From NCBI RefSeq assembly GCF_001039355.2, contig NW_019775498.1, forward strand, positions 140,995 through 204,994: a DNA stretch of 64,000 nucleotides, given 5' to 3'. The position numbers and the translations under genes were made by a program. Below the pieces are notes generated by a model, which had not been told where the DNA came from, ran no database searches, and saw nothing but the letters and a program-made list of their open reading frames with translations. Positions 9,785-21,656 of the stretch are shown one piece after another. The stretch is from Lingula anatina. Taxonomy: Eukaryota; Brachiopoda; Lingulata; Lingulida; Lingulidae. Each line of letters starts with the position of its first letter. Position 1 is the first letter of the stretch.

Positions 9785-10560
9785 CTCCGCATCGTTACTC
9801 CCTTTCTTCAGTTTTTGAATGATTATTCGAAGAAGTTCTCACTTTTGGTCCTTGGATAGAATTTTTTGTTAGAAATTGTTGTATCTATCTTAAGGATTAA
9901 AGGTCAATAATTGTGTATGTCATATATAGAGCAGTGCGAGGGAATGTGAAGATTTGCTCAAGGCACCTGTTGTAAAGACAGGAAAAACAAAACCCTTGAG
10001 ACTTCTTGAGAAAGAACGCAATCAGAATTTGCTCAAAGGTTTTTGTTCAAATACAGGGATTACATAATGCTTGAGATTTCTTGGAAAAGATAATGCGTGA
10101 GATGGGTGTTAGGTGGTAAAAGGTCTCCAAATTAGATTTATCCAGAAAAGACGCTTTAATTGAAGTGTAACCCGTTATCATATAAAGTATTACATGTGAT
10201 TTTAGTTGTTATAGTTGTTATTGGAGAACAGTATAAGATTAAGAAAATATTAGTGATGCAAAAAATAATGCTAAAAATTAATAAAATAAAAATAAACAGA
10301 TTAACTGAGACGGAGGTCCGAAAGTGATTCTAACAGCAATAAGACACATGGGAGAAAGAGAGAGAATGAGAAAGAGAGAGAATGAGAAAGAGGGAGAGAG
10401 AGAAATAAGATATATGGGGGGGGGGGGTCATAAAAATAGGAGCGAAACAATCCATGGATTGTATATTTACGAGGATTTCTAATGTATAAGAGAGGGGGTA
10501 CTAGTACGAGAGAAGAGTAAAAGTTAGTGAAGTCAAATGAGAATTGATGATGAAAGTTGA
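9785..10560. repeat. Dispersed repeat, divergent relative of 19465-20480
   Basis: In the same order, this stretch and 19465-20480 share CAGTTTTTGAATG, TTTTTGTTAGAAATTGTTGT, AAGGATTAAAGGTCAATA, the 50-bp GGCACC...CTTGAGACTTCTTG module, GATTACATAATGCTTGAGAT, AACAGCAAT..AGACA and a CCATGGATxGTxTATTTACG block. The similarity is older than that between the 3.1 kb tandem blocks further right. It contains a GA-rich tract near 10350-10405 and a G11 run near 10418. No coding potential was recognised. Confidence 0.6.
9958..10008. repeat. 50-bp dispersed module (one of six copies)
   Basis: The core is AAGACAGGAAAAACAAAACC then CTTGAGACTTCTTG. Other copies start near 19694, 20578, 20727, 23731 and 23880. 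Two lie close together inside each 3.1 kb block, so the module was tandemly duplicated before the larger block was copied. Confidence 0.65.
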
Positions 10561-10964
10561 CATGCATATATAATGACAGGGGTTACTGAATATATAATCA
10601 AGAATAAAAATGAAAATTAAACACTTTCGGATAGTTTTTGGTGTGGGGTTTGATTAATCGAAACTCTTGACATCAACAAGATAAAATTACCCGGACAATG
10701 CTTGAGATTCTGTGGAAAAAATACTGCGTAATATGTGCATTAGGTGGTGCAAAACAATCTTAGTGGTTATTCGTACATATACTGTATGTATACCTGATCA
10801 GTGTTTCAAGTATATTTGTAGATGAGGTACCTACGAGCTACGCGTCATCACTACACGTCCCAAATACTGTACTTTGTTCCTTTCGGTTAGAAAAATTTTG
10901 ACATTACTCTCATTGAAACGTCTCCGCATCTTTACTCCCTCAAATCAGTACTTTAGTTCACATA

Positions 10965-10987
10965 CACACACACACACACACACACAC
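10965..10987. repeat. (CA)n microsatellite
   Basis: About eleven CA dinucleotides in an otherwise unassigned AT-rich stretch. Confidence 0.9.
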
Positions 10988-11754
10988 GTCAAAACAACAG
11001 TAAAAAAAATACAATAATAATAAAGTGGACACAAAATATATTTTTCGATAAAAAAGTGGTACATGTAACTGGTATACATTTAAGTGTTTGCTATTAGAAG
11101 TACCTATCTGCTTTTGGTGAGAGCCACATACTAGTAGCAATAGCAATAGTTAAATAAGCGCCATGTTCGGAGTGCCAGCTGATAAGTCAGTTACAAACTA
11201 CCCTCTTTAATGGACACAAATCGATTTTCACTTGCTATTCACAGATATAATTGAAAGCATCACTAAGTTGGCCACCGTAAGCGACAATTAACAAAAGTGT
11301 AATTTTATACTATTACAGAAGCAGTGAGACATTTTTTTTTATCTGTTTAATGATTACATGCACATGAACACTTTTGTGGCGTAGGGAGTCACCGGGATAC
11401 TCAACACTGGGAAAATAAAAATAATTATGCGATAAGGCTAATACATGTACATTATACAGACTTGACATTTAATATGGAATATATTTTCCAAAACATAATT
11501 CATCAGTTTTTTTCTTATTTTGCTGACTGATAAATGAAAATAAGGATTAAAATCGTGTTTTAATAACTTTTGATAATCTCTTCGATGTCATTGTGACATC
11601 AGTTCATTAATTGAATTCGTCAGTGAAGCAAACAAAAATACATTGCCTATTTTAAGTCATACGACAACCATTGAAAGCGATAATTTGGATCTCCATATTT
11701 TCATAATTATTGTCTTTAAAAGAGTTACACGCCCCACAAAGGCCCCCCATGTCA

Positions 11755-12790
11755 GTGTCTAGTCACAGCAACAGTCGCTGTTAAGCTTGACCTCATCTTG
11801 CTGCTACCAGAGCTTTCAAGCTGCAAGGCATTTCTTATGATAGGCTTTTTAGATTTTAATCAGGAATAAAATTCCAGAATACGGTTAGAAGTTGTCCAAT
11901 TTGGCTCAGTTTTGATGTAGGACATGCAGGCCGTTGATTCGGCGAGTAATGGCCTACCCACATATTGTCTATGTGGTTCAAATATGGCAATTTTGATGAC
12001 CACGGTAGCTACTCATTCCCTTGGTTCTGTAAGTTATCTGCTATTGAAAGTGCTCTGTGTGAACCGGCAACCTCACCCTGCAACCTAAAATTGTTCCTAA
12101 GGTGTCTCCTATCAAATGATAGTCAAGTGGTTCCCAGATTATTCCTTTATTTGATCTGGTTCAGGTTTTCAACGATGACTACCATTGGTGTTTTGGCACC
12201 AATGTGGTATCCACTCCAAATACTGACACTGTCAATGACCCTAGTCACTTAAGAAGTGGTACACGCTTCGTCGTAGGCCTCTTCAGGATTTCTGTAAACT
12301 CTGTTTTGACCACTTTAGCGGTACAGGTTAAATGTGACCTCAATAAAGAAAGCCACGCGGTTTCAGTGTTTTACCAAGAAACTTTCATGGTCCCCAATTC
12401 ATTAGAGAAACAGACTAGGCTGCTTTGCTGTTTACAGTGGCTTCCTCAGAGGTCGCCTGGAATCCTAACCTGCTGAAATCAGTTTGGTGTTCGCTAAGAG
12501 TCTTGAAAAACAAGTATTGGTGACAATTTGTCCCTCATTCAAAACGGACTGGGTGGTTTTTGTTTAATTGCAGCAGCATATCCTGAAGGACAGTGAGTCC
12601 TATACCCTGGTGGTAAGACGTCGATGCATTGGGCTTGGTCTCTGTGTAGTGCCTCAAACTGGGCATAACTCTATAAAACTGTGTAGACCGTTCCGTTTGA
12701 CACAATAATCTGTCTGGCAATGTCTGTGTTTTTCGCGCCATTCTGGCACAGCTTAATAGTTTTGTAAAACGCTGCTTAACTCATTTTACG
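11755..12790 (-). pseudogene. Decayed Tc1/mariner-type transposase
   Basis: Reading the minus strand piecewise through stops and frame changes gives the Tc1 landmarks in order. At about 12725-12672 there is a helix-turn-helix, DIARQIIVSNGTVYTVL, followed by a stop. At about 12575-12520 there is KPPSPF-stop-MRDKL, matching the second paired-like segment. At about 12235-12170 there is SIWSGYHIGAKTPMVVI, matching the catalytic-core strand usually written VMVWGGIS..GKTPL. At about 12008-11958 there is PWSSKLPYLNHIDNMW, matching the family's WP..SPDLNPIE..W block. A C-terminal helix region ends near 11755. The length of about 1.0 kb fits a full transposase. At least six stops or frame breaks make it non-functional. 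Flanking terminal inverted repeats were not identified. Confidence 0.8.
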
Positions 12791-13282
12791 CACTGCAAAA
12801 CTGACCACTTGCATGCAAAATTTCAAATTCTTCTATGCAGTATTTGCCGACATATGGATACTTTTTTGACAGAACCACGCTTCGCCAAAGCCAAGCTTTG
12901 AATAGCCCAAAGGAGCACTGCCCAATTAAATCACTGCATATTACACAAGGCAGCAGTGCAACAGACTTGGTAGTCAGTCAATTGGCAGCGACACACCCGA
13001 CTTCACACTTCTCCAGTCAGATGTCTTATATGAAATCTGAATTTTTTGAAAAAAGAACGCATTTTTACCTAGGTATACCTTTAAAACTGAAATATTCCAT
13101 ATTAAATGTCAAGTCTGTAATAACGTTATGCAAATTAACTGAAAAGATAGATGTAATTATTAAATGTGAGAATTATGTCGACTAAACCTCTAAAATGACG
13201 CATGTTGCATACAGTGGACGATTCGTGTTGTATTTATACTCTCCACCAGAGAAGTGCCAGCCGGCGTGCACTAAGCTTTGCA

Positions 13283-13690
13283 TTACACGTAATTAAAAAT
13301 AAATGTATTCAAAGACATAATCATCTTCTCCTTTACCTTAGTTGTGCCTAATGATGGTATATCTTGATTGAACGATTTCAAATCATATAAAAAAGCACAG
13401 CGTTCATAATCTTTACATGCCAAAAGATAAACCAAGTTAATCAGCCAAGAATAGCTGTTAAACTGCACTCTTCTTCAAATTTCTGGTCAGAAATCTTCCC
13501 ATGCTTTCCAATGGCTTATGAATCCATTCCCACGTCCTAACTTAGGCCATGTTTGTTTTTTGAAGTGTGTTATTTTTTGTAATAATGTCTTAAGATATAA
13601 TAATGGGTACTTAATTCTGACAATGTCTTCGATTACCCGAAGTTCAGCGAGTGGTAACACCCTGTTTCTTATCAATCGAAGGTGACTCTT
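13283..13690 (-). pseudogene. Possible LINE 3'-end remnant
   Basis: Minus-strand reading gives a stretch ending GRGNGFISHWKAWEDF (about 13530-13487). After a break comes ACKDYERCAFLYDLK (about 13430-13380), reminiscent of the C-P-x-Y-x2-x-R tail of CR1/L2-type reverse transcriptase ORFs. Bases 13490-13600 are recognisably similar to 43215-43330 (shared AATGGATTCATAAGCCATTGG-type core on the minus strand), so the element is dispersed. No reverse-transcriptase catalytic motif is present, and the family assignment is uncertain. Confidence 0.3.
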
Positions 13691-13764
13691 CTTTTTACCG
13701 TTTTATTCTTGACGTTCTAATATGCCTTCAGGTTTGTGAGTCTTTTTTATCAATAGTAAATATA

Positions 13765-14155
13765 TGCACTGGATCAGATGGGCATTCCATTAATGCCAGT
13801 TAACTCTCCGCTCTGCCAGTGGAGGTTGTAATGTTTTCATTAGCGTTTCTATATGTGGCATAATGCCAGCATTTCTGTAACTTTCCGCCGTCCGTTAAGG
13901 TGATGTATTCGGAATAGTTAATTAAGAGGAAAATAAGTTAATACAAGTTCAACCGAATCCATTTCTCCTGATATGTTACAAGAATTATTATAGTTTGTTT
14001 GTGGAAGTCTACCTTCAATGAGTGCTGTGTATAGGTACACTTTTGTGCGTTGTGCATTCCACCAATGCCAGTAACGTGCATTCCGCTTATGCCACCATGC
14101 ATTGTCAGCTTTGCCAGCGGAGGCCATTGGGTTTTTATCGGCATTAGCACATGTA
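13765..14155. repeat. Divergent pair of TGCCAG-rich modules
   Basis: The segment 13775-13870 contains GGCATTCCATTAATGCCAGT, then a CTCTGCCAGTGGAGG word. The segment 14050-14150 contains TGCATTCCACCAATGCCAGT, then GCTTTGCCAGCGGAGG. The two share word order, including a following run of T-rich sequence and CATTAGC. This is an old local duplication or two ends of one element. No coding potential was recognised. Confidence 0.45.
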
Positions 14156-14486
14156 TGTTCCTTGACAAATGTGTTTCTTGAGTAAAATACTTGAATATAA
14201 GTTCTGAATATATATGTGTGGATTTTGCCTTGGCGGACGTCTGCTTTCTGGGAGTACTCTCAAATCACTCGATGCAGAAAAAGTAAAAACTCTGCCTAAA
14301 CTGGAAATGTCAAAGTTTTCCATTCCGTGGACGTCCTCGGCATATTGCACTCACAGTCAATTATACAACAAAGTCTCTTTAATTTTGAATGGCATGACGC
14401 TCCATGGTTTAAATGCATTAAACTGCGATCTAAAAAAAAAGAGAGAGACAATGCTGCACGCTTCAAAATCAACTCTAAATCAATGT

Positions 14487-14489
<3 letters not shown>

Positions 14490-14522
<33 letters not shown>

Positions 14523-15432
14523 AANNNNNNNNNNNNNNNNNNNNNNNNNNNNNNNNNNNNNNNNNNNNNNNNNNNNNNNNNNNNNNNNNNNNNNNNNNNN
14601 NNNNNNNNNNNNNNNNNNNNNNNNNNNNNNNNNNNNNNNNNNNNNNNNNNNNNNNNNNNNNNNNNNNNNNNNNNNNNNNNNNNNNNNNNNNNNNNNNNNN
14701 NNNNNNNNNNNNNNNNNNNNNNNNNNNNNNNNNNNNNNNNNNNNNNNNNNNNNNNNNNNNNNNNNNNNNNNNNNNNNNNNNNNNNNNNNNNNNNNNNNNN
14801 NNNNNNNNNNNNNNNNNNNNNNNNNNNNNNNNNNNNNNNNNNNNNNNNNNNNNNNNNNNNNNNNNNNNNNNNNNNNNNNNNNNNNNNNNNNNNNNNNNNN
14901 NNNNNNNNNNNNNNNNNNNNNNNNNNNNNNNNNNNNNNNNNNNNNNNNNNNNNNNNNNNNNNNNNNNNNNNNNNNNNNNNNNNNNNNNNNNNNNNNNNNN
15001 NNNNNNNNNNNNNNNNNNNNNNNNNNNNNNNNNNNNNNNNNNNNNNNNNNNNNNNNNNNNNNNNNNNNNNNNNNNNNNNNNNNNNNNNNNNNNNNNNNNN
15101 NNNNNNNNNNNNNNNNNNNNNNNNNNNNNNNNNNNNNNNNNNNNNNNNNNNNNNNNNNNNNNNNNNNNNNNNNNNNNNNNNNNNNNNNNNNNNNNNNNNN
15201 NNNNNNNNNNNNNNNNNNNNNNNNNNNNNNNNNNNNNNNNNNNNNNNNNNNNNNNNNNNNNNNNNNNNNNNNNNNNNNNNNNNNNNNNNNNNNNNNNNNN
15301 NNNNNNNNNNNNNNNNNNNNNNNNNNNNNNNNNNNNNNNNNNNNNNNNNNNNNNNNNNNNNNNNNNNNNNNNNNNNNNNNNNNNNNNNNNNNNNNNNNNN
15401 NNNNNNNNNNNNNNNNNNNNNNNNNNNNNNNN

Positions 15433-15475
<43 letters not shown>
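14490..15475. other. Assembly gap of 908 N flanked by poly(A) on both sides
   Basis: Ns run from 14525 to 15432. The left flank is about 30 A then TAAA; the right flank is about 43 A. The apparent long ORFs across this gap are artefacts of N and homopolymer translation. Confidence 0.95.
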
Positions 15476-15477
<2 letters not shown>

Positions 15478-15479
15478 TG

Positions 15480-17330
15480 AAAATTCCAGCGCTATTCCTT
15501 TAACCGAAAAGATATACCATAGCAAATGCTGATGAAAACTAGACATCAAAAATTGCACAAATGCCGATATTAAAAAAAGAATGAAACAGAATAAAATATA
15601 TCTAGGCAAATAAAATAGTGAATTTTTTTAATTTCTCAAAGTTTTCCCCAATTTTAACCTCAAAGACAGGGAATTTGCAGTCATAACATTGTTTTGTTAA
15701 TATGTTACGAAGTGGTGGAACACGCGGAAAAAATTGTGACAGAAAATCTCCCAATGAATTTGTCGAAAATTTTACCTATAATTTTACGCGTAGAAAGCTA
15801 ATTATCTGCACTAAAACTGCCTTCTTAACGATTAAATAGCTTGGCGGCTAATTAGTACCCTCTACGAGGGCCACAGATTGATTTTTCACTTGATATTCAC
15901 AGATATATATATATATATGGCAATAATTCATGGCACATTTAACCACTGTTGGAGAAAAGTGCACATTGTTCATCTGCGGCCATGAAGGAGGGAAGTGGTT
16001 TGAAATATCTCAGCTTAGCTTCAACATTTTAACATTTCACAATTTCTTTTGGAAATCTGACTATTTCTACATATAGGTGTCTCTGCATGCCTTCCATATA
16101 TCACAGTCGTTAGTACAGGAATATAACAACACTGTGCACGCATTTCTATTGTTAATCAAACTATGTGTATAATAATTAAGAGAGAGATTATCTTACTTCT
16201 AAGACATAGCATGACAAATGGGGCTGGTTGTTAAGATGTACACGTACATACAGGGTATAATTGGAATCACCAATATAAGGGACAAGCCACATTATTGCAA
16301 GAAATAACTTATTAGAAGTTACATGTGAGAAGGTCGAATATATTTATGAAGCCAAATGTTCACAAGCATAACGAAGCTCTTTTTTTGCTCAAAGGTAAGC
16401 AAGATTAAGTCCACACGACTGAAAATTGGCATTTCTTAATGACCAAAAATAGATACAAGGTTGCAAAAATGGGGGGATAATCAAACATCCCACCTACTAC
16501 ATAATAACTGCCTTAATATAAAATTATTAGGTTAGTGAGTGCAAACAAGATTAATAAAGACAAATATGTGAAACAACAACAGTTAATTATAAGAGCAAAA
16601 AGTTGGCACAAAGAAAAAATAAGGGCCATTGGATGGGAGAGTAGCTCACATCCCCGCATTTTGAAATAAAACAATAAATACAGTTTTACGCTAATGGCGC
16701 GATTGTTGACAATACATGCAAGAAACGGGCAATTTTTATAGCTAAAAAAATACAAAAATGCAGCTTTTTTCGTGCCCTCTAAATAAACAAAGCACCCCCG
16801 CAAATGGCGAGTTGCTTCTTAAGAGGTGAATGTCGGCAAAATAAAAGAAAGGAATTTTAGTAAAAAGCTCGACCATGCCTATTTTCGGAAGAAAAATAAT
16901 GTAAAAATAAAATTAAAAAACAAAAAATTAATAACAAAATTGGGATTTTTTTGTTGAGAAGAAATACGAAATTACTTTACATCTTTGAAACAAACACCGA
17001 GGGAGCATGTACATTTTACCAACGGTAAAAAAACTAGGTCACGTCGCTAATGCTTACATTATGTAGTCAAAATGGCAAAGCAGGCTTAAACCTGCATATC
17101 AATGGGCTTAATAATGAGTTCTATTTCCAAAAAAAATGTTAAAACTGGGCAAAACATTTACAATTATACTATTTGCTACGCTGCGGCCTTCAGCCTATTC
17201 TATAATAATAATAACAACAAATTATAAAAATATAATAATAAAAACAATAAGAGGAAAAACGTCAAACAAATATTATGCATATTGATCATTTACCTTGTTA
17301 TGAAGGGCTCGTCTCTCCTGCTCGAGCAGA
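15480..17330. other. AT-rich region 3' of the GPCR, no gene seen
   Basis: The stretch contains a short (TA)n near 15903-15918. A segment near 15840-15960 resembles 11200-11290 and 22420-22500 (shared CACAGA, TTTTCATTTGCTATTCACAG-like word). There are AT-rich runs with AAT repeats near 17200-17250. No coding exon was supported. Confidence 0.5.
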
Positions 17331-18548
17331 TCATTTGGTGGACATAGTTTGCACTCCTGGCTTTTGCCCTTCTATCTTTGCATTTCTGTTTCGTCCTGCC
17401 CCAGATTGCCTTTGTTTTTTCGGCTTTTGGTAGCAACATAACGATCTCAGAGTGTCTCTGAACTGTTTTCCAAAAAGACCGTAAATGAAGAAATTAATGC
17501 ATGAACTCAGTGTAGAGAACAAGACTATAACTGGATATACAAAAGTCAGGCCTGGTCCTTCACCTATGCGATTGTTAAAAACGAGCCCAAAGAGAGCAGA
17601 TAGGGTCATGGTTAAAGAGGCAGCCAATGTGGTAATGGCGATGATCAAGGTCATCTTTATCAAAGTACGATGAACACCCAACTTGTGCATGGCAATCATA
17701 GTTGGATTCTTAGCAAGAGCCCTCATGTAGTTGGCCATTTTCACATTCAAGATAAAGACAATTATGAAAGGAACCAAGAATTGCACAAAAACGAAAGAAA
17801 AAAATATATACAATCTGTGGTATTCCGAAGCCGGAGTCATGGCGGCGAGACAGAAAACCGGGGAGGTTGTGTTCAAGGGACAATTTCGCTCGGGCATTGA
17901 CCCAAGGAAATATCGTGGGACATCGTTGAGAAAGGCAAAAATCACGACGCCGCCAACTCTTAACGCCCAAACTTTAATACTTGCCGTTGCTCCGCTTTGA
18001 AGGGCGTTCTCAGAGCAAATGTGCAGATAACGGTCCGCCGTTATGAGCACTACTAACCAGGGTGGGATCAAAACAAGGGAATATTTCAACCCATAAAGAA
18101 GCCGGAAGTGTTTCATCCGGAAGAAAAAGAAGTTTTCGAACCACCCAGTATACGGGTACATGGCCGGGACGGTGAAGTTGAAGATCACCGTTAAAATATG
18201 GATGTTATCGGCCACTGCCAAGCATATCAACAGGAAGACCGTCGGGGTCCGTTTCTCGAAACGTGAAAATACAGCCATCGAAAGACTATTGAGAATAAAG
18301 CCAACCACACCAACTAGAGAAATCCCAATTCCACTAAAAACGAAATAATACAGATTGATGAAAGCCAAATCAGGAATATCCTCTTGCTTTTCGTCTTCTT
18401 CAAGAAAAGAGCTTCCGTTTACGGACATCTCAGTCGCATTCATGGTTTTAAAAAACTCAAAGAAAATTGCAGAACAGAGGAAAGTGTTGCTAAGCCGTTC
18501 ACAAGCTGGAGCAGTCTCAGTGCATGTCTTACTAAGTGAAACAAACAT
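17331..18548 (-). CDS. Class A GPCR, FMRFamide/myosuppressin-receptor-like, single exon
   Basis: The reading frame is uninterrupted for 405 codons. Residue numbers use the first Met. TM1 (66-94) carries GFILNS with the conserved Asn87. TM2 has LAVAD with Asp114. TM3 ends in DRY (172-174). TM7 has SCINFFIY (349-356), an NPxxY variant with Phe for Pro, followed by a short amphipathic helix and CC (371-372), a likely palmitoylation site. The basic tail fits G-protein coupling at the plasma membrane. The intronless form and the motifs resemble peptide receptors of the FMRFamide group; the ligand is unknown. Met36 (codon 18441-18443, context AAAACCATGA) is a likelier start, because the extracellular tail then opens with sequons at Asn37 and Asn44 and the protein has 370 residues. 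Oddities: no Cys at the usual top-of-TM3 position and no CWxP in TM6. Confidence 0.85.
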   Translation of the reverse strand: MFVSLSKTCTETAPACERLSNTFLCSAIFFEFFKTMNATEMSVNGSSFLEEDEKQEDIPDLAFINLYYFVFSGIGISLVGVVGFILNSLSMAVFSRFEKRTPTVFLLICLAVADNIHILTVIFNFTVPAMYPYTGWFENFFFFRMKHFRLLYGLKYSLVLIPPWLVVLITADRYLHICSENALQSGATASIKVWALRVGGVVIFAFLNDVPRYFLGSMPERNCPLNTTSPVFCLAAMTPASEYHRLYIFFSFVFVQFLVPFIIVFILNVKMANYMRALAKNPTMIAMHKLGVHRTLIKMTLIIAITTLAASLTMTLSALFGLVFNNRIGEGPGLTFVYPVIVLFSTLSSCINFFIYGLFGKQFRDTLRSLCCYQKPKKQRQSGAGRNRNAKIEGQKPGVQTMSTK

Positions 18549-19460
18549 TTGTACCTGGTTGATGACTGACGTGTGACGTCTTACGCTTCAACCTGACCAT
18601 TGGGGTTTGGTGAAATAGAAATCCGTCGGTAACCATTGACAACTTATTTTGATGAAAGTACGCCATACATGTTTTGCAAACTATACAACACTACACCTAC
18701 AGACACGATGCTGTCCCAGATAATTTTCCCCACATGTTTGTTTTAATTTAGGTTTTCAGCAATTTTCTATTCTCATAGAATTTGCATTGCAAATTATGAA
18801 AAATCGTTTCCAAATAATGTAAAGTATTTATATTATGATTCTGCGAAACCCTTCGTAGGTAGCAATGAACTTTTGGCTTGAACAATTACACTAGATCAAC
18901 GGAAATTTCACTCTGTAATCGACGTGCTGTGACACTCATCTCATCTCAGTCTTCATGGTCTAGATTGATCCAGAAAGATGACTTAATTCTGCTGTAACTC
19001 AAGAGTACTTTGTAAGGCGTTTGATAAGGCGTATTTTCTCAGCAGGCTTCTTATTCAAAATGAAACTTCTGGGGCACACGTAATTGCCAAAATTTCCCAC
19101 TTCTTCAATTAATGTTATTACTATCTATAGACACGCGTCGAAAACGCCATGTGCCATCCACTCCAAAAAGTGTGCTTTTAATCACCATACATTATGCTCT
19201 AGCCGAAATAACTCTGTCGGCTATTTTATACACATTAAGTATGAGACCAACCATGTTATTATTGAATTGTCTGTTTTTAACAGATCTTACAGATCTTCTG
19301 CCATGAAGATAATTCATTACGACTTGTCATATCTGTGGCATGCTTTGACCATTTTAACAGTTCATGCCCCCCCACCTCTGCTTGCTCACATTTCCCCCCG
19401 TGAATCATACCCCCAGTGATCATGACCCCCCATGGGAACAGTCAGTTAAAATATGATCCA
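18549..19460. other. Region upstream of the GPCR, no gene seen
   Basis: This would contain the GPCR promoter, but no clear TATA or initiator was recognised on the minus strand. Near 19365-19435 there is a C-rich stretch with several C5-C7 runs. Confidence 0.4.
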
Positions 19461-19464
19461 TGAT

Positions 19465-20330
19465 ACGCCTTCTTCGATCACGTCAGTTTTTGAATGCTAA
19501 CAAGAAATCAATTTTGGTTGGGAATGCGGCCTTTAACAAATTCTCACTTATGGTCCTTGGATATAATTTTTGTTAGAAATTGTTGTATCTAGCTATCTTA
19601 AGGATTAAAGGTCAATATTTTTATAGGTCATATAAGAAGCAGTGTGAGGGGATAACTATGGAGGGGGGGGGCGTCAAGGCAAGCATGATTTAATCAAGGC
19701 ACCTTTTGTATAGACAGGAAAAACAAAACCTTTGAGACTTCTTGAGGAAGAACACAATCAGATTTGGCTCAAAGGTCTTTGTTCAAATACGGGGATTACA
19801 TAATGCTTGAGATTGCTTGAAAACTAAACAGGGTATTATTATATGGGTGCTAGGTGGTACAAAACAATGTTTGTGGTTATCCGTGCATATATAGTACCAG
19901 ATCAGTGTTTCAGAACTTCTGGCTAGAAGCCAAAAATGACAAATCAAAATATATGTCGTTGAAACCCAAGTTAAAAGTTTCAAATTAGGTTTGTCCAGAG
20001 TCGGTTAAATTGTAGTGAAACCCTTTGTCATTAATAGTATTGCCGGTACATGTCATTTTAGTTGTTATAAAACATTTTTGCAGCTTGGTAATGATGCGAG
20101 ATATGTAACTGTGAAAAAAGAAAATTTGTGGCGAGAAATGGTATCGAACGTAAAGGATATAAACAGTATTCGTAGCCCCCAAAATTACACTATTATATCG
20201 TTATTTCTAGGATGGAGAACAGTATATGATTAAAATAATATTAATGGTGCAAAAAACTATGATAAAAAATTAAGACAGGGGTTCGAAAGTGATCCAAACA
20301 GCAATTAGACATATTGGAGAGAGAGACAGG
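19465..20330. repeat. Dispersed repeat leading into the 3.1 kb block
   Basis: This is the divergent counterpart of 9785-10400. It includes one 50-bp GGCACC...CTTGAGACTTCTTG module near 19694-19743 and a G-run near 19660. It runs directly into block A through the interrupted GA tract at 20316-20334. Confidence 0.6.
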
Positions 20331-21656
20331 GAGAACAATTTTTGGGGTAAGGCAATTTTAAAAGGTGCAGAACGACCCATGGATGGTGTATTTACGGGGA
20401 TGTCTAATGCATGAAAGAGAGTTATAAGTGCGAAAGAAGAGTGAAGGTTAGTAAGGTAAAGTTGATGTGCATATATTATGACAGATATTATTTTGAATTT
20501 ATATCTTTAGGATAAAAGGTCAAAATTGTGAGTGAATAACTATACGAGGGGGCGCAGCTAGGCAAGCATGATTTTCTCAAGGCACTTTTTGTAAAGACAG
20601 GAAAAACAAAACCCTTGAGACTTCTTGTAAAGCAACAGGATTCGCTCAATGGTCTGTCTGTATAATCATCGTCGTCCAACTCAAGGAGATGAAGTACTTA
20701 TGCAGCAAGACAATCATGATTTGCTTAGGGCACCTTTTGCAAAGACAGGGAAAACAAAACCCTTGAGACTTCTTGTGAAACGAAACAATCAGACTTTGCT
20801 CAAGGTTCTTTGTTCAAATACATGTATTGCATAATGCCAGTGTAGTAAATGCACCCCGCCCATGCATGCACCTGACATCTGTAACTTTTTTCGCGTGTTG
20901 CTTTTTCATGTTGCCTGTCCGATGGGCAGGCGGTTGTCAGACAAAAACATTCCTGTGTTCGAAGTTAAATTGTATTCGGGTTGATTTCATCCAAAATCAG
21001 CAGCTGTTACTACAAGCAAAGCAAACAGGCCATTGTAGTATTTTTTTTGTGATTGCGTTGTGTGATCTCACACTTAGTTTTTCATTGCTTCGGATGTGTG
21101 GACCTATTATTTAATTAAGCAGGAAATTACAGACTTGACATTTTATAAATAGTTTCAAAGGTAGGCCTACATGTATGCCTAGTATAGGTAAAAATGCGTT
21201 CCTTTTTCAAAAGACTCAAATCTCATATAAGATATCTGAATGGAGAAGTGTGTAGTCAGCTATGTCGCTACCAATTCACTGACTACCATGTCTGTTGCAC
21301 TCCTTCATTATGTAACTTGTCGTGATTTAATTGGGTTGTGCTCCTTTGGGCTGGTCAAGGCGCGGAAAGGCAATTATATTTTCTTTTAATATAGTACGTT
21401 AATTAAGTACCAACATTTATAACAGTTTGCAAGGAGTATGCGCAACTTAAGCATAGAAAAAATGATTGTTATACTGTACATGTATCTTGTGACTCGTAAT
21501 TTACGGACACGCCAATACATTGGTCAGCTGGTATTCGCAAGTTCCAAATTGCCGTACGTGTACGGGTATTTATTTGGACCAACAATTATTCGCTTATTAA
21601 AACAAATTCAAGATTTCCTAGACCTGTTCACACACAATCCAACCATTTTGTGTTTA

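Noticed and set aside
14214-15609. Two reading frames over 400 codons long on opposite strands
   Set aside because: They consist almost entirely of the N gap and its flanking poly(A), translated as unknowns and Lys or Phe runs.
16513-16803. 96-codon frame on the minus strand downstream of the GPCR
   Set aside because: Leu/Phe-rich low-complexity translation of AT-rich DNA, with no motif and no start or splice context of note.
20488-20834. A short frame repeated exactly at 23641-23987
   Set aside because: Identity between the two comes from the 3.1 kb block being present twice, and the frame spans the 50-bp repeat modules. Repetition here is not evidence of coding.
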